Source of the DNA: JBBQXK01 sp052387255
Lineage (GTDB): Bacteria > Pseudomonadota > Alphaproteobacteria > Rhodobacterales > Rhodobacteraceae
NCBI GenBank assembly: GCA_052387255.1
Contig: JBQTJI010000019.1
Coordinates: 1 to 64,000, forward strand
Direction of reading: 5' to 3'
DNA: 64,000 nucleotides
Positions 24,730-34,462 of this stretch are shown here, one piece after another; the first letter of the stretch is position 1, and every line of letters starts with the position of its first letter. The notes below the pieces were generated by a model that made no database searches, had not been told where the DNA came from, and saw only the letters and a program-made list of their open reading frames with translations. Position numbers and translations under genes: made by a program.

Positions 24730-25989
24730 ATGGAAGACCCCGCCCGCCTGCTGCGCCGCCTGTTCGACCGCGCGGTCGAGGTTGCCGATCCGATGCAGTC
24801 GCTGGCCGTCCACCTGCCGCCGCGCCCGCCGGGCCGCGTCGTCGTGATCGGCGCGGGCAAGGCGAGCGCGCGGATGGCCGAGGCGGTCGAGGCCGCCTGG
24901 GGCGACTGCGAGGGGCTGGTGATCACCCGCTACGGCTATGCCCGGCCCTGCCGGGGGATCGAGATCGTCGAGGCAGCGCATCCGGTGCCCGACGCGGCGG
25001 GGCACGCGGCGACGGCGCGGATGCTGGACCTCGTGCGGGGCCTCGGCGAAGACGACTTCGTGCTGGCCCTGATGTCTGGCGGGGCCTCGGCGCTGCTGGT
25101 GGCCCCTGCGGGGGACATCACGCTGGATGAAAAGCGCAGCGTGAATGCGGCGCTGCTGGCCTCTGGCGCGCCTATTTCCGACATGAACACGCTGCGCAAG
25201 CATCTGAGCCGGGTCAAGGGCGGGCAACTGGCGGCGGCTGCGTACCCCGCCCGTGTGCTGGCGCTGCTGATTTCGGATGTGCCGGGGGACGATCCGGCCT
25301 TCATCGGGTCGGGGCCGACCGTGGGCGATGCCTCGACCCCCGACGACGCGCGGGCGCTGGTGTGGAAATGGGGGATCCGCGCGCCACCCTCGGTGATGGC
25401 GGTGCTCGACGGCCCGACCGGCGTGATCCCGCCCGGTGACGCGCGCCTGTCGCGGACCGAGAACCGCCTGTACGCGGCACCGTCGCAGTCGCTGGCTGCG
25501 GCGGCCGACATGGCCCGCGCTGCCGGGCTGGACGTTCGCCATCTGGGCGATGCGCTGGAGGGAGAGGCGCGCGAGGTGGCCGCCACCCAGGCCGCCCTTG
25601 CCCTGGCCGCGCGGCCCGCGCCGGGTGGGCCGCCGGTCCTGCTGTTGTCGGGGGGCGAGTTGACCGTCACGCGGCGGGGCGATGGCACGGGCGGCCCGAA
25701 CGCCGAGTTCGCGCTTGCCCTGGCCCTGGCGCTGGACGGGGCACCGGGCATCCATGCCATCGCCTGCGATACCGACGGGGTGGACGGCGCGGCAGAGGTG
25801 GCAGGGGCCGTCATCGGCCCCGACACGCTGGCCAAGGCGAAGGCCAAGCACGTCAGTGCGGCGAATGCCCTGGCCCGGAACGACGCGCATACCTTCTTCG
25901 GCAGGATCGGCGATCAGGTGGTGACGGGGCCGACGCTGACCAACGTCAACGATTTCCGGGCGATACTGATCCAGCCGGACGGCACCTGA
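24730..25989 (+). CDS. Glycerate kinase, type II (DUF4147/MOFRL)
   Basis: A 419-residue enzyme phosphorylating glycerate to 2-phosphoglycerate. The N-terminal DUF4147 domain contains GRVVVIGAGKASARMAEAVE, LMSGGASALLVAPAG and MNTLRKHLSRVKGGQLA. The C-terminal MOFRL domain contains LLLSGGELTVT, GTGGPNAEFALALAL and CDTDGVDGAAEVAGA. ATG at 24730 is in the family position. Divergent from hslV with 109 bp between; ends convergently with trxA. Physiological role is probably glyoxylate/serine or sugar-acid metabolism (inference). Confidence 0.9.
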   Translation: MEDPARLLRRLFDRAVEVADPMQSLAVHLPPRPPGRVVVIGAGKASARMAEAVEAAWGDCEGLVITRYGYARPCRGIEIVEAAHPVPDAAGHAATARMLDLVRGLGEDDFVLALMSGGASALLVAPAGDITLDEKRSVNAALLASGAPISDMNTLRKHLSRVKGGQLAAAAYPARVLALLISDVPGDDPAFIGSGPTVGDASTPDDARALVWKWGIRAPPSVMAVLDGPTGVIPPGDARLSRTENRLYAAPSQSLAAAADMARAAGLDVRHLGDALEGEAREVAATQAALALAARPAPGGPPVLLLSGGELTVTRRGDGTGGPNAEFALALALALDGAPGIHAIACDTDGVDGAAEVAGAVIGPDTLAKAKAKHVSAANALARNDAHTFFGRIGDQVVTGPTLTNVNDFRAILIQPDGT

Positions 25990-25998
25990 CCTTCCCCC

Positions 25999-26051
25999 TT
26001 CTTCTGTTCCCAAATATCCCACGGGGGGTCCGGGGGTGTGAAACCCCCCGG
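25999..26051 (+). repeat. CCCCAAATATCCC gene-end repeat, copy C
   Basis: Core TTCTTCTGTTCCCAAATATC (one C changed to T relative to copy A), then G-rich sequence and a hairpin CCGGGGG (26030-26036) with CCCCCGG (26045-26051). It sits between convergent glycerate kinase and trxA genes. Same family as 4218-4263 and 15806-15858. Confidence 0.85.
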
Positions 26052-26120
26052 TGCTGCCCGCGCCGCCATGACAAAGGGGGCAGGATCGCCCCGCCCCCTT
26101 CACCGCCACGACATCCCGGA

Positions 26121-26447
26121 TCAGACCGCCGTGGCGATCCAGCTGGCAAGCGCCGCCTTGGGCGCGGCACCGACCTTGTTCGACACGACCTGCCCGTTCT
26201 TGAACAGGAACAGCGACGGGATGCCCCGCACGCCCAGTTCGGCCGGGCTGTCGGGGTTTTCGTCCACGTTGACCTTCACGATCTTGACCCGGCCCGCATA
26301 TTCGGCGGCCAGTTCCTCGAGCGCGGGGCCGATCTGGCGGCAGGGGCCGCACCATTCGGCCCAGAAATCCACCACGACCGGCACGTCCGACTGGCGGACT
26401 TCGCGGTCAAAGGTGGCATCGGTGACGGCGACGGTGGCAGCGCCCAT
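26121..26447 (-). CDS. trxA: Thioredoxin
   Basis: A 108-residue thioredoxin with the active site FWAEWCGPCRQ at about residue 30, the cis-proline region GIPSLFLFKNG and the usual length. ATG at 26447 has GGAG upstream; a start 24 nt earlier would add residues not seen in the family. It follows addA by 60 bp on the same strand, the common Rhodobacteraceae arrangement, and may also have its own promoter. General dithiol reductant of the cytoplasm. Confidence 0.96.
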   Translation of the reverse strand: MGAATVAVTDATFDREVRQSDVPVVVDFWAEWCGPCRQIGPALEELAAEYAGRVKIVKVNVDENPDSPAELGVRGIPSLFLFKNGQVVSNKVGAAPKAALASWIATAV

Positions 26448-26507
26448 CGTGATTCTCCAAAGCTTGCCCAAAGGGAACCGGAAACCTAGGCACCCCTCCC
26501 CGAAAGA

Positions 26508-29500
26508 TCAAGGGATCGTGGTCCGCGCCCAGGCCCCCCTCACGATCTCGGGAGGCAATGACATCAGGACGGGTCCCCGCGTCCACAGCACGGCCACCTC
26601 GACCGGGCGGTCGGGCCAGATCTGCGCCAGCCCCAGGGCATAGGCCCCCATCTGGCGCAGGATGCCCTCGGGCACATCTTCGGCGCGGGTCGGGACCACG
26701 CGGTTCGATTTGAAATCGACGGCCAGCACCCGTCCCGGCGTCACGACAAGCCGGTCGATGGTGCCGGTGACCTGCCGCCCCTCGATGCTGGCGGCAAAGG
26801 GCACCTCGGCCAGGCTGCCCGGCCCGAACAGATGCGACAGCCGGGGGTCCTCCAGCACTGCGCGCGCCTCGGCAATCAACTCGGGCGCGCCCGCCTGCGG
26901 CAACAGCAGGGGCCAGTCGGCGGGGGCCTGCAGCGGCATCTGTTCCAGCAGGCGGTGCAGCGCCGTGCCGTGGGCCAGCGATGCCGCCTCGTCCAGCCCG
27001 GCCTCGCCGGGCAGCGCCTTGGCCCCGCCCAACTGCGACGGGATCAGGGCCGGGGTGGCGGGCGGAGAGGTTGCCGCCTGCGCGCCGATCCAGCCGGGCA
27101 GCACGGAATGGGACCGGTTCTCGGCCTGCGGCGGCAGCGTCAAGGGGGAAGCCCAGTTGCCATGGACCAGTTCCAGCCCCCCGCCCTCGCGCGGAACAGC
27201 CCCCGCTGCCGCCATCCCGTCGGCAATCAGGTGGTACCAGGCGGGGGGTGCGGCCTCATCCTCGGCGGTCTCGCGGCCGAGATCGCCCGCCGCCGCCACG
27301 ATCAGCCGGCTTTGCGCCCGCGTCATCGCGACGTAGAGGAGCCGCAGCGATTCGGCGTCCTCGCGCGCCTTGCGGGCCGCGCGCGCCTCGGCCACCAGGG
27401 GCGGGCTGGCGTCGGCAGGGGTCTTCCACAGCGGTGTGCCGTCCTCGGCGATCACCACCTCGTCGCGTTCGCGGCGGCGGTAGGCGGCGGTGTCGGGCAG
27501 GATCACCACGGGCGCCTCCAGCCCCTTGGCCCCGTGCACCGTCATCACCCGGATGCGCCCGCCTGCGCCTTCGACCGGGCGCTTGACCTCGACGGCATCG
27601 GCATCCAGCCAGACCAGGAACCCGGTCAGCGACGGCACCGCCTGGCGCTCGTACGCCAGAGCTTGGGCCAGCATCTCGTCGATGCCGTCCTGCGCCTCGT
27701 CCCCCAGCCGCGCGATCAGGCGGCGGCGACCGTCGTGGCGGGTCAGGATGCGCTCGATCATCTCGTAGGGGCGCAGGAAATCGGCTTGGGCCCGCAGGTC
27801 GTCGAGCATGGCCAGCGTGTCGGGCGGGGCCTGGGGGTCGGCGCGCAGGGCGGCCCAGAGCGTGCCGGTCCGGGGCTGCGCCAGGCGGTACAGCGCATCC
27901 TCGGTCCAGCCGAACAGGGGCGAGCGCAGGGCGGCGGCCAGAGACAGGTCATCCTCGGGCAGCGTCAGGAACGACAGCAGCGCCGCGATGTCGCGCACCG
28001 CCAGTTCGCCCCCCAGCCGCATCCGGTCGGACCCGGCCATGGGCAGGCCCGCTGCCTTGCAGGCGGCGATGATGGCGTGGAAGATTTCGGACCGGCGGCG
28101 GACCAGGATCAGCACGTCGCCGGGCGTGACCGGGCGTAGCGCGCGCCCGACCGGAATCGGCGCCTGCGCTGTGACCATCGCCTTGATATGGCTGGCGATG
28201 GCGGTGCCCAGGCGGACCGCGTGATGCGCGCCGGTGGGCAGGTCGACGGGATCGTACCAATTTTCGGGTTCGGGGTCCTGCGCCTTGTCGAAGGGGGGCC
28301 ACAGTTCGATCCGGCCCGGCATGTCGGGCCAGAAGGCGATATGGGTCGAACCCTGGTCCAAGGCCCGGCCCCTGGCTGCATCGAAGGTTGCATCGACCAG
28401 CCGCAGCAGGACGGGGGACGAGCGGAACGAATGCGACAGGCCGGTCTGCTGCAGGGGCGTCCCGGCGGCGGCAAAGCGGTCGGCGAAGCCCGTCTCTTGC
28501 GCGGCAAACGCGCGCAGGTCGGCCCCCTGGAACGAATAGATCGACTGCTTGCGATCGCCCACCACGAACAGCGTGCGCCCCGCGCCGCGCTGCCCCTGGC
28601 CGCTGGTGAACTCGGCGGCCAGGGCCTCGATGACCTGCCATTGCACCGGGCTTGTGTCCTGCGCCTCGTCCACCAGGATGTGGTCGATGCCGCCGTCCAG
28701 CCGGAACAGCACCCATTGCGCGACGCCGGGATCGGTCAGCAGCGCCCGTGCCCCCAGGATCAGGTCGTCGAAGTCGAGCAGGCCCCGCGCCGCCTTGCGC
28801 GCCGCATATTCGGGCAGGAAGTCGGCGGCAAAGGCGTGCAGCGTTGCCGTGCGGTCGGCGGCCATCAGGGCGATGCGGCGGGGACGCGCGGCCGCGACCC
28901 GGCCCATCAGGGCGTGCAGGGGCCGCAGCAGTGCGCCCAGTGCCGCCTGGGTGGCCTTGGTGGGGAAGCGGTCGGTCTTGGCCCCGTGCGGCGATTTCGC
29001 CGTCGGGCCGTAGAGGAACACCTGTTCCAGCCGCTGAAGGGTGGCAAGGTCGGGCCGGTCCACATCGCAGAGGGCCAGGGCATCGGCCCCCTTCACGTCA
29101 TTGATCGAGCCGGTCGCCATCACGGCGGTGACGGCGGCCAGAAGGTCGGCCTCGTCCCCGCCGAACACATCGGACAGGATGGTCTGGTCGGTTTCGCCTG
29201 GGGGCACGCCGAACCGCCGACGGATGGCCGCGTCGTCGAGCGGCGGTGCGAACGCCATGCGCCGCCCGGCAATCTCGGCGGCCAGTGCGGCCACATCCTC
29301 GCCGGTATAGGCCGCAGCCACGCGGGCCATCACCTCGGGGGCCAGCGTCTCGGCCAGATCCTCAAGGATCGCGGCCCGCAGCAGGGTGGCGGCGCGGTCG
29401 TCCATCTCGGCAAACCGGGGCGACACCCCGGCCTCAAGCGGGAAGCGCCGCAGCAGGGACGCGCAGAACGAATGGATGGTCTGGATGCGCAGGCCGCCCG

Positions 29501-29846
29501 GCGTCTCGATCGCCGTGGCGAACAGGGTGCGGGCGCGGGCCAGGCGCGGGGCGGGCAGCGCGCCGCCCGCGCCTAGATCGACCAGGGCCGCGCGCAGGGC
29601 ATCGTCGGGCAGCATCGCCCAGGACCCCAGCCGCCGGAACAGGCGGTTCTGCATCTCGGACGCCGCTGCCTTGGTGTAGGTCAGGCACAGGATGCGCGCG
29701 GGGTTCACCCCGTCCAAGAGCATCCGCGCCACCCGGTCGGTCAGCACCCGCGTCTTGCCCGACCCGGCATTGGCCGACACCCAGGTGGACCGGGCGGGAT
29801 CGGCGGCGGCAATCTGGCGCAGCGTGGCGTCGTCGGGCGCGGTCAT
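26508..29846 (-). CDS. addA: Double-strand break repair helicase/nuclease AddA
   Basis: A 1112-residue UvrD-type helicase plus nuclease, partner of AddB in recombinational repair. Walker A is SANAGSGKTRVLTDRVARM (residues about 24-40); motif II is LVDEAQDTSPVQW; later motifs include IRVMTVHGAKGLEAPVVIL. The C-terminal RecB-type nuclease shows GTIDRLVVT and AVDFKSNR, the acidic and D-x-K catalytic positions. The start at 29846 overlaps the addB stop by 4 nt (ATGA). Confidence 0.95.
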   Translation of the reverse strand: MTAPDDATLRQIAAADPARSTWVSANAGSGKTRVLTDRVARMLLDGVNPARILCLTYTKAAASEMQNRLFRRLGSWAMLPDDALRAALVDLGAGGALPAPRLARARTLFATAIETPGGLRIQTIHSFCASLLRRFPLEAGVSPRFAEMDDRAATLLRAAILEDLAETLAPEVMARVAAAYTGEDVAALAAEIAGRRMAFAPPLDDAAIRRRFGVPPGETDQTILSDVFGGDEADLLAAVTAVMATGSINDVKGADALALCDVDRPDLATLQRLEQVFLYGPTAKSPHGAKTDRFPTKATQAALGALLRPLHALMGRVAAARPRRIALMAADRTATLHAFAADFLPEYAARKAARGLLDFDDLILGARALLTDPGVAQWVLFRLDGGIDHILVDEAQDTSPVQWQVIEALAAEFTSGQGQRGAGRTLFVVGDRKQSIYSFQGADLRAFAAQETGFADRFAAAGTPLQQTGLSHSFRSSPVLLRLVDATFDAARGRALDQGSTHIAFWPDMPGRIELWPPFDKAQDPEPENWYDPVDLPTGAHHAVRLGTAIASHIKAMVTAQAPIPVGRALRPVTPGDVLILVRRRSEIFHAIIAACKAAGLPMAGSDRMRLGGELAVRDIAALLSFLTLPEDDLSLAAALRSPLFGWTEDALYRLAQPRTGTLWAALRADPQAPPDTLAMLDDLRAQADFLRPYEMIERILTRHDGRRRLIARLGDEAQDGIDEMLAQALAYERQAVPSLTGFLVWLDADAVEVKRPVEGAGGRIRVMTVHGAKGLEAPVVILPDTAAYRRRERDEVVIAEDGTPLWKTPADASPPLVAEARAARKAREDAESLRLLYVAMTRAQSRLIVAAAGDLGRETAEDEAAPPAWYHLIADGMAAAGAVPREGGGLELVHGNWASPLTLPPQAENRSHSVLPGWIGAQAATSPPATPALIPSQLGGAKALPGEAGLDEAASLAHGTALHRLLEQMPLQAPADWPLLLPQAGAPELIAEARAVLEDPRLSHLFGPGSLAEVPFAASIEGRQVTGTIDRLVVTPGRVLAVDFKSNRVVPTRAEDVPEGILRQMGAYALGLAQIWPDRPVEVAVLWTRGPVLMSLPPEIVRGAWARTTIP

Positions 29847-32782
29847 CCGACATCCTCGGGGGTAGCCGTGTCGGTCATGTCCCATTCGCCGAACCGCGCG
29901 AGATGGTCGTAGTCGCCGGGGAACGCCGCGCCGAACACCGCGCGGCGCGAGGCATAGCCCTTGGTGCGCGCCATGTATTCGCCCACCAGATGCACCAGCC
30001 CGTCCCAGACATCGGCGATGTCCTCGGGTGTCAGGTCGGTGGACTCGACCTTCGGTTTCGCCCCCAGCCCGACATAGCTGACCAGGGCGACCGAGGCCGG
30101 GCCGTCCAGGGCCTTGAACGCGCCCCTCTGGGCCATCGCCGCCGTCAGCAGAAGCTGCTTGTCGAAATGGCGCTGCTGCGCCTTGGACGGCGGGCTGCCG
30201 GTCTTGTAGTCGTAGATATGGACCTGCCCGTTCGGCAGGCGGTCGATCCGGTCGGGCCGGGCCTTCAGCGTGACGTCGAAGGGCGCGACCGGGGTGGCGC
30301 CGCCGCGTTCGACCACCACGGGCACGCCTCCACCCGCATCCACGCGCAGAAAGAACGCCGCCGCCCGGTCCAGCCGCGCCTGCCACAGGGCGCGCGCGGC
30401 GGGCCAGGGCACGGCCTCGGCCAGCAACGCGCGCGCCACGTCGTGAAAGCGCAGGGCGGCGGCGGCGGGGTCCTCGCGGTCCGGGCGTTCGCGGACGAAA
30501 CATTCGAGCACGCGGTGCAGCACGGTGCCACGCAGGCGGGCGTCGGGCAGCGGGCGCAGGGGGTCCAGCCGGTCCAGCCGCAGGATGTGACCGGCGTAGA
30601 TGGCATAGGGATCGCGCAGAAGCGTCGTGATCTGCGTGACCCACAGATCGCGGGGGCGCACCTGCACCGGTGGGCGCGGGGCCGGGCGGGGCGCGGGGGG
30701 CATCGTGACAAGCGGACGCTCCGCCCCCTCGGCAAGTGCAAGCCAGTCAGCCCCGCGCCGCCGCATGTCCTGCAAGGCCCGGTCCCCGCCCGCATCAGGC
30801 AACCCGCCCAGCAGGTTCGTCAGCCGGTTCAGCCAGCGGGACGGCACCGTCTCGGCCTCGGCATCGCGGGCGGCGCGGGTCAGCACCACCTCGCGCGCCG
30901 CAATCGCCTGCTGATAGTCGTGGGCCGCCAGGCCGATGCTGCGCTCGGGCAACAGAAGGCCCGCTGCCGCCCGCATCGCGCGGTTCAGCCAGGGGTCGGG
31001 GCCCGGGCGTTCGGGCCAGACGCCTTCGTTCAGCCCGCCGAGCACCACCAGGTCGGCCCCCTGCACCCGCGCCTCGAGCGTGCCCCAGATGCGGATGCGG
31101 GGATGGACCGGTGCGGTGTCGCGGACCTGGCCCGCCGACAACAGCGACCCCAGCAGCACGGCATAGTCGCCCGGCCCCATCGTGCCGCCGCTGCCAGCCT
31201 CGCGCGTCAGGTCGTCGATCACGGCCAGGGCGCCCGCGCCCGCGTCCTCGTGCCACAGCGCGCCCGACCCCGACGTTCCGGGGCCTGCTGCCAGGGCTTC
31301 GGTGACCGCGCGGTGGCGGGCGACATGGGCTTCCAGCGGCTCGACCCCCGCCGTGGCCATCGTGGACAGCGCCGCTGCCGCCCACTGGCCCCAGGCGGCT
31401 GCCCCCTCTTCGGGCCGCGCGGCGGCCCAGGCGGCAAGGGCCTGCGGTGCAGGCTTCGGGGGGCCGTGCCGTCGCAGGTGCAGTTCCAGCGCCCGCGTCA
31501 GCCGCAGGTGCGACCCACGCGCGCCGCCGCCGGCCACCAGCGGATGCTTCAGCAGCGCGACCAGCCCTTCGGAGGGCAGCCGCGCGCCCATCCCCTCGGC
31601 TGTCTGGCGCAGCAGGCGACCGGGGGCCGACAGGTCCAGCGGGCGGCCGGCGCTGTCGTCGGGCCGGATGCGCCAGCGGTCCAGCGCCGCCGTCACCTGC
31701 CGCGCCAGCAGCCGGTCGGGCGTGACCAGCGCGGCCACCCGGTCGCCCTCGGCGGCCTGGCGCAGGATCAGGGCGATGGCCAGGGCCTCGGCACTTGGCG
31801 ACGGGGCCTCGATCAGGGTCATCCCGGCGGTCGCCTCGGCGATGCCGCGCAGGCCCGCGCCCTCGGTCTGCCATTGGTCGGTGACCGGGGCCGGGCGCAG
31901 CGACAGCGACACCAGACGGTTGCGGGCGGGAACCGGGGCGGCGGCACCCGGCCACGGGCGCACGTCGTCGCGCGTCAGGTCCAGCACCGACAGCAGGCGG
32001 CGAAAGCGGTACTGCGGATGATCCTCGGCGGTCAGCGCGTCGTCCATGCCCTGCCAGACGGGTATCGGCAGGTCAAAGTCGAACCCCGGCAGCACCAGCG
32101 CACCCTGCGGCAGGGCGGCCACCGCCTGCATCAGTCCTTGCGTCGTCCCGCGCGAACCGGTGGACCCCGCGACGATCACAGGTCCGGGCGGTGGCGCAGT
32201 GGACCAGGCCGCCGCCAGCCGGTCGACCACCGCGCGCTGCCGGGCCTCGGCATCCGGGGCGGCGGGGTCGGCGAACAGGGGGGCGACGATGCCCAGGAAC
32301 GCCTGCGTGCGCTGCCAGTGGGCCGAGTGGTCCGACACGTCGAGTGCGGCGATGCGGGCGGGCGGAACCCCCTCGCCCTGCATTTCGTCCAGAAGTGCTG
32401 CCAGGCTTTCGGCCAGGTCATGGCGCGCGGCGCGCGGGCCAATGTCGGGCGCGCGGTCCAGAAGGCCCCCGACCAGTTGCGCAACCTCCAGCCGCCTGCG
32501 CAGCTTGGGCACGGCGGGGGGCAGGCCGGGCAGCACGGTGTCGCGGCCGAGGTCGGTCACCAGCCGGATGCGGGGCAGAAGGCCGGGTTGGGCCGACCAC
32601 AACGCCACGATGCGGCGGCGCATGCGTTCGGTGTTGACGATCAGCGTCAGGTGCGCCGCCGCCTCGGGCGGGTGCGGGGCCAGCATGGCGCGCAGGCCCG
32701 TCACCAGATGCGCCGGGAAATCCGCGCCGGGCGGCATCGCCCAGATGCGGGGGCCGGGATCGGGGAACAGCGGGCTATCCAT
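29843..32782 (-). CDS. addB: Double-strand break repair protein AddB
   Basis: A 979-residue second subunit of AddAB. The N-terminal half is a degenerate helicase-like fold without a proper Walker A; the C-terminal half is a PD-(D/E)xK nuclease with KARPDRIDRL and HIYDYKTGSPPSKAQ. Unlike the Bacillus AddB, I see no four-cysteine iron-sulfur pattern around this nuclease (only one cysteine in the last 300 residues). Overlaps murU by 8 nt upstream and addA by 4 nt downstream. Confidence 0.93.
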   Translation of the reverse strand: MDSPLFPDPGPRIWAMPPGADFPAHLVTGLRAMLAPHPPEAAAHLTLIVNTERMRRRIVALWSAQPGLLPRIRLVTDLGRDTVLPGLPPAVPKLRRRLEVAQLVGGLLDRAPDIGPRAARHDLAESLAALLDEMQGEGVPPARIAALDVSDHSAHWQRTQAFLGIVAPLFADPAAPDAEARQRAVVDRLAAAWSTAPPPGPVIVAGSTGSRGTTQGLMQAVAALPQGALVLPGFDFDLPIPVWQGMDDALTAEDHPQYRFRRLLSVLDLTRDDVRPWPGAAAPVPARNRLVSLSLRPAPVTDQWQTEGAGLRGIAEATAGMTLIEAPSPSAEALAIALILRQAAEGDRVAALVTPDRLLARQVTAALDRWRIRPDDSAGRPLDLSAPGRLLRQTAEGMGARLPSEGLVALLKHPLVAGGGARGSHLRLTRALELHLRRHGPPKPAPQALAAWAAARPEEGAAAWGQWAAAALSTMATAGVEPLEAHVARHRAVTEALAAGPGTSGSGALWHEDAGAGALAVIDDLTREAGSGGTMGPGDYAVLLGSLLSAGQVRDTAPVHPRIRIWGTLEARVQGADLVVLGGLNEGVWPERPGPDPWLNRAMRAAAGLLLPERSIGLAAHDYQQAIAAREVVLTRAARDAEAETVPSRWLNRLTNLLGGLPDAGGDRALQDMRRRGADWLALAEGAERPLVTMPPAPRPAPRPPVQVRPRDLWVTQITTLLRDPYAIYAGHILRLDRLDPLRPLPDARLRGTVLHRVLECFVRERPDREDPAAAALRFHDVARALLAEAVPWPAARALWQARLDRAAAFFLRVDAGGGVPVVVERGGATPVAPFDVTLKARPDRIDRLPNGQVHIYDYKTGSPPSKAQQRHFDKQLLLTAAMAQRGAFKALDGPASVALVSYVGLGAKPKVESTDLTPEDIADVWDGLVHLVGEYMARTKGYASRRAVFGAAFPGDYDHLARFGEWDMTDTATPEDVG

Positions 32783-33476
32783 CGGCGGCCAGCATCGCCT
32801 CGGCCTGCGCGATGCCGTCAGGGTGGCCGACGTCGCACCAGCCGCCGCGATGGATCAGGCCATAGGCGCGGCCCCGGTCGATCATCGCGTCCCACAGGCG
32901 GTTCAGCGAGAACACCTGATCGGGGATCGCCGCCAGGCCATCCGTCGCGATGATCTGCGCGCCGAGGAACACATCGCCGGTTGCCGCGCCTGCCCGCGCG
33001 ATCCTGCCAGAAAGCGGGTCGCGCACGAAATCGCTGCGTCCCGACGGCGGGGCGGCCCGCGCCACCGGCAACAGCAGCAGTAGCGCATCCATGCGGGCGG
33101 GGTCCCAGGCGGCGCGAAGCAGGGTCAGCGGATTGGCCCCGGTCCACACCACATCGGGGTTCAGCGTGCAGACCGGCCCGTCGCCGAGCAACGGCAGCGC
33201 CCGGCGCAGGCCGCCCCCGGTGTCGAGGATGCGCTCGCTCTCGTCCGAGATGGCGATGCCGCGTCCGGCAAGGTGGCGGATGATCTGGTCGCCCCGGTAG
33301 TGCACGTTCACCACCACCGGCCCCGACCCGGCCTCTGCCGCAAGGTCGAGCGCGCGGTCGATCAGGGTGCGCCCGGCGACCCGGATCAGCGGCTTCGGAC
33401 GGTCGGCCGTCAGGGCCCCCATCCGCGTGCCGAAGCCTGCGGCAAAGACCATCACGGCGCGGGGAATGTGCCGCAT
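32775..33476 (-). CDS. murU: N-acetylmuramate-1-phosphate uridylyltransferase-like nucleotidyltransferase
   Basis: A 233-residue NTP-transferase. The signature MVFAAGFGTRMGALTADRPK carries the nucleotide-binding GxGxRM and the catalytic lysine; a metal aspartate is in TLNPDVVW. Next to the AmgK-like kinase it fits MurU, which turns MurNAc-1-phosphate into UDP-MurNAc in the cell-wall recycling route that bypasses MurA and gives intrinsic fosfomycin tolerance. It overlaps amgK by 25 nt. A sugar-1-phosphate nucleotidyltransferase of other specificity is the alternative; context supports MurU. Confidence 0.85.
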   Translation of the reverse strand: MRHIPRAVMVFAAGFGTRMGALTADRPKPLIRVAGRTLIDRALDLAAEAGSGPVVVNVHYRGDQIIRHLAGRGIAISDESERILDTGGGLRRALPLLGDGPVCTLNPDVVWTGANPLTLLRAAWDPARMDALLLLLPVARAAPPSGRSDFVRDPLSGRIARAGAATGDVFLGAQIIATDGLAAIPDQVFSLNRLWDAMIDRGRAYGLIHRGGWCDVGHPDGIAQAEAMLAADG

Positions 33477-34462
33477 TGGCGGGCGATCCTTTCCAGAACG
33501 AGGGCTGTCGGCGGCGGCAGCAGGCGTGCGCAGAGGGTGGACAGGCGGCCAAGGGCGGGGTGAGCCAGGTTCACCTGCAACTGGCCCCAGATGCGGGGCA
33601 AAAGGGGCAGGTATCCGGGCTTGCCCGCCACCAGGGCCAGCCGGGCAAAGACGCCCAGGATGCGCAGCGCCCGCTGTGCGCCAAGGGCTGCCAGGGCCGC
33701 GTCGAACCCCTGCACCCAGGTGGTGGCGGCAAAGCGCGCAGTCATCGCGGCGACGGTCGCCGGGGCCACGTCGCGGCGCGCGTCCTGCAATAGCGATACG
33801 AGGTCGTACCCCGGCTGGCCCATCTGTCCCAGCTGGAAGTCCAGCAGTCCCGCCCGCGCGATGCCGTGTCGTTCGGGCAGCCACAGCAGGTTTTCCGCGT
33901 GGTAGTCGCGCAGGATCAGCACGCGCGGTCCGTCGGCATGTGTCGCCAGGGTCTCGGCCAGCACCTGGGTGAAGGCAGCGGCTTCGGGGCGCTGACCGGT
34001 GGCGGCGAAGGCGTACCAGTCCAGCGCAAGGGCGGCCGCCTGCGCCCAATCGCGCGCGGACAGGTCGGGCAGGCCCGGCGGGGCGGGGTGGCGCTGCAGG
34101 TGGACCAGCACGTCGGTGGCGGCGGCATAAAGCGCCGTCTCCCCGCGCGGGTCCGATGCCAGCAGGCGCGCGAACAGGGCGTCGCCCAGGTCTTCCAGCA
34201 GCAGGAACCCAAGGCCGGTGTCGGCGGCCAGAACCTGCGGTGCCGACAGGCCAAGGCCGGTCAGGTGTCCGGCGATGCGCACGAAGGCCGCCGGATCATC
34301 TGCGCCGCCCGGCGGGTTGTCCATCAGCACGGCGGTGCCGCCCGGTCGCGCCAGGCGTTCGTAGCGGCGGTCCGAGGCATCGCCCGCGAGGTGGACGCGC
34401 CCCGCGTCCCCCCATCCTGCATCGACCACAAAGCGCTGCAGCGCCGCCGCGCGGTCGGTCAT
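33452..34462 (-). CDS. amgK: Anomeric MurNAc/GlcNAc kinase AmgK-like phosphotransferase
   Basis: A 336-residue aminoglycoside-phosphotransferase-fold kinase. The nucleotide-binding lobe has HLAGDASDRRYERL; the catalytic loop is LRDYHAENLLWLP (HxxxN) and the metal site is LLDFQLGQMG (DFQ). AmgK phosphorylates the anomeric carbon of MurNAc released from peptidoglycan, and MurU follows it. Start at 34462 overlaps tsaE by 4 nt. The gene order tsaE-amgK-murU is conserved in many Proteobacteria, supporting the call. Confidence 0.87.
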   Translation of the reverse strand: MTDRAAALQRFVVDAGWGDAGRVHLAGDASDRRYERLARPGGTAVLMDNPPGGADDPAAFVRIAGHLTGLGLSAPQVLAADTGLGFLLLEDLGDALFARLLASDPRGETALYAAATDVLVHLQRHPAPPGLPDLSARDWAQAAALALDWYAFAATGQRPEAAAFTQVLAETLATHADGPRVLILRDYHAENLLWLPERHGIARAGLLDFQLGQMGQPGYDLVSLLQDARRDVAPATVAAMTARFAATTWVQGFDAALAALGAQRALRILGVFARLALVAGKPGYLPLLPRIWGQLQVNLAHPALGRLSTLCARLLPPPTALVLERIARQCGTFPAP

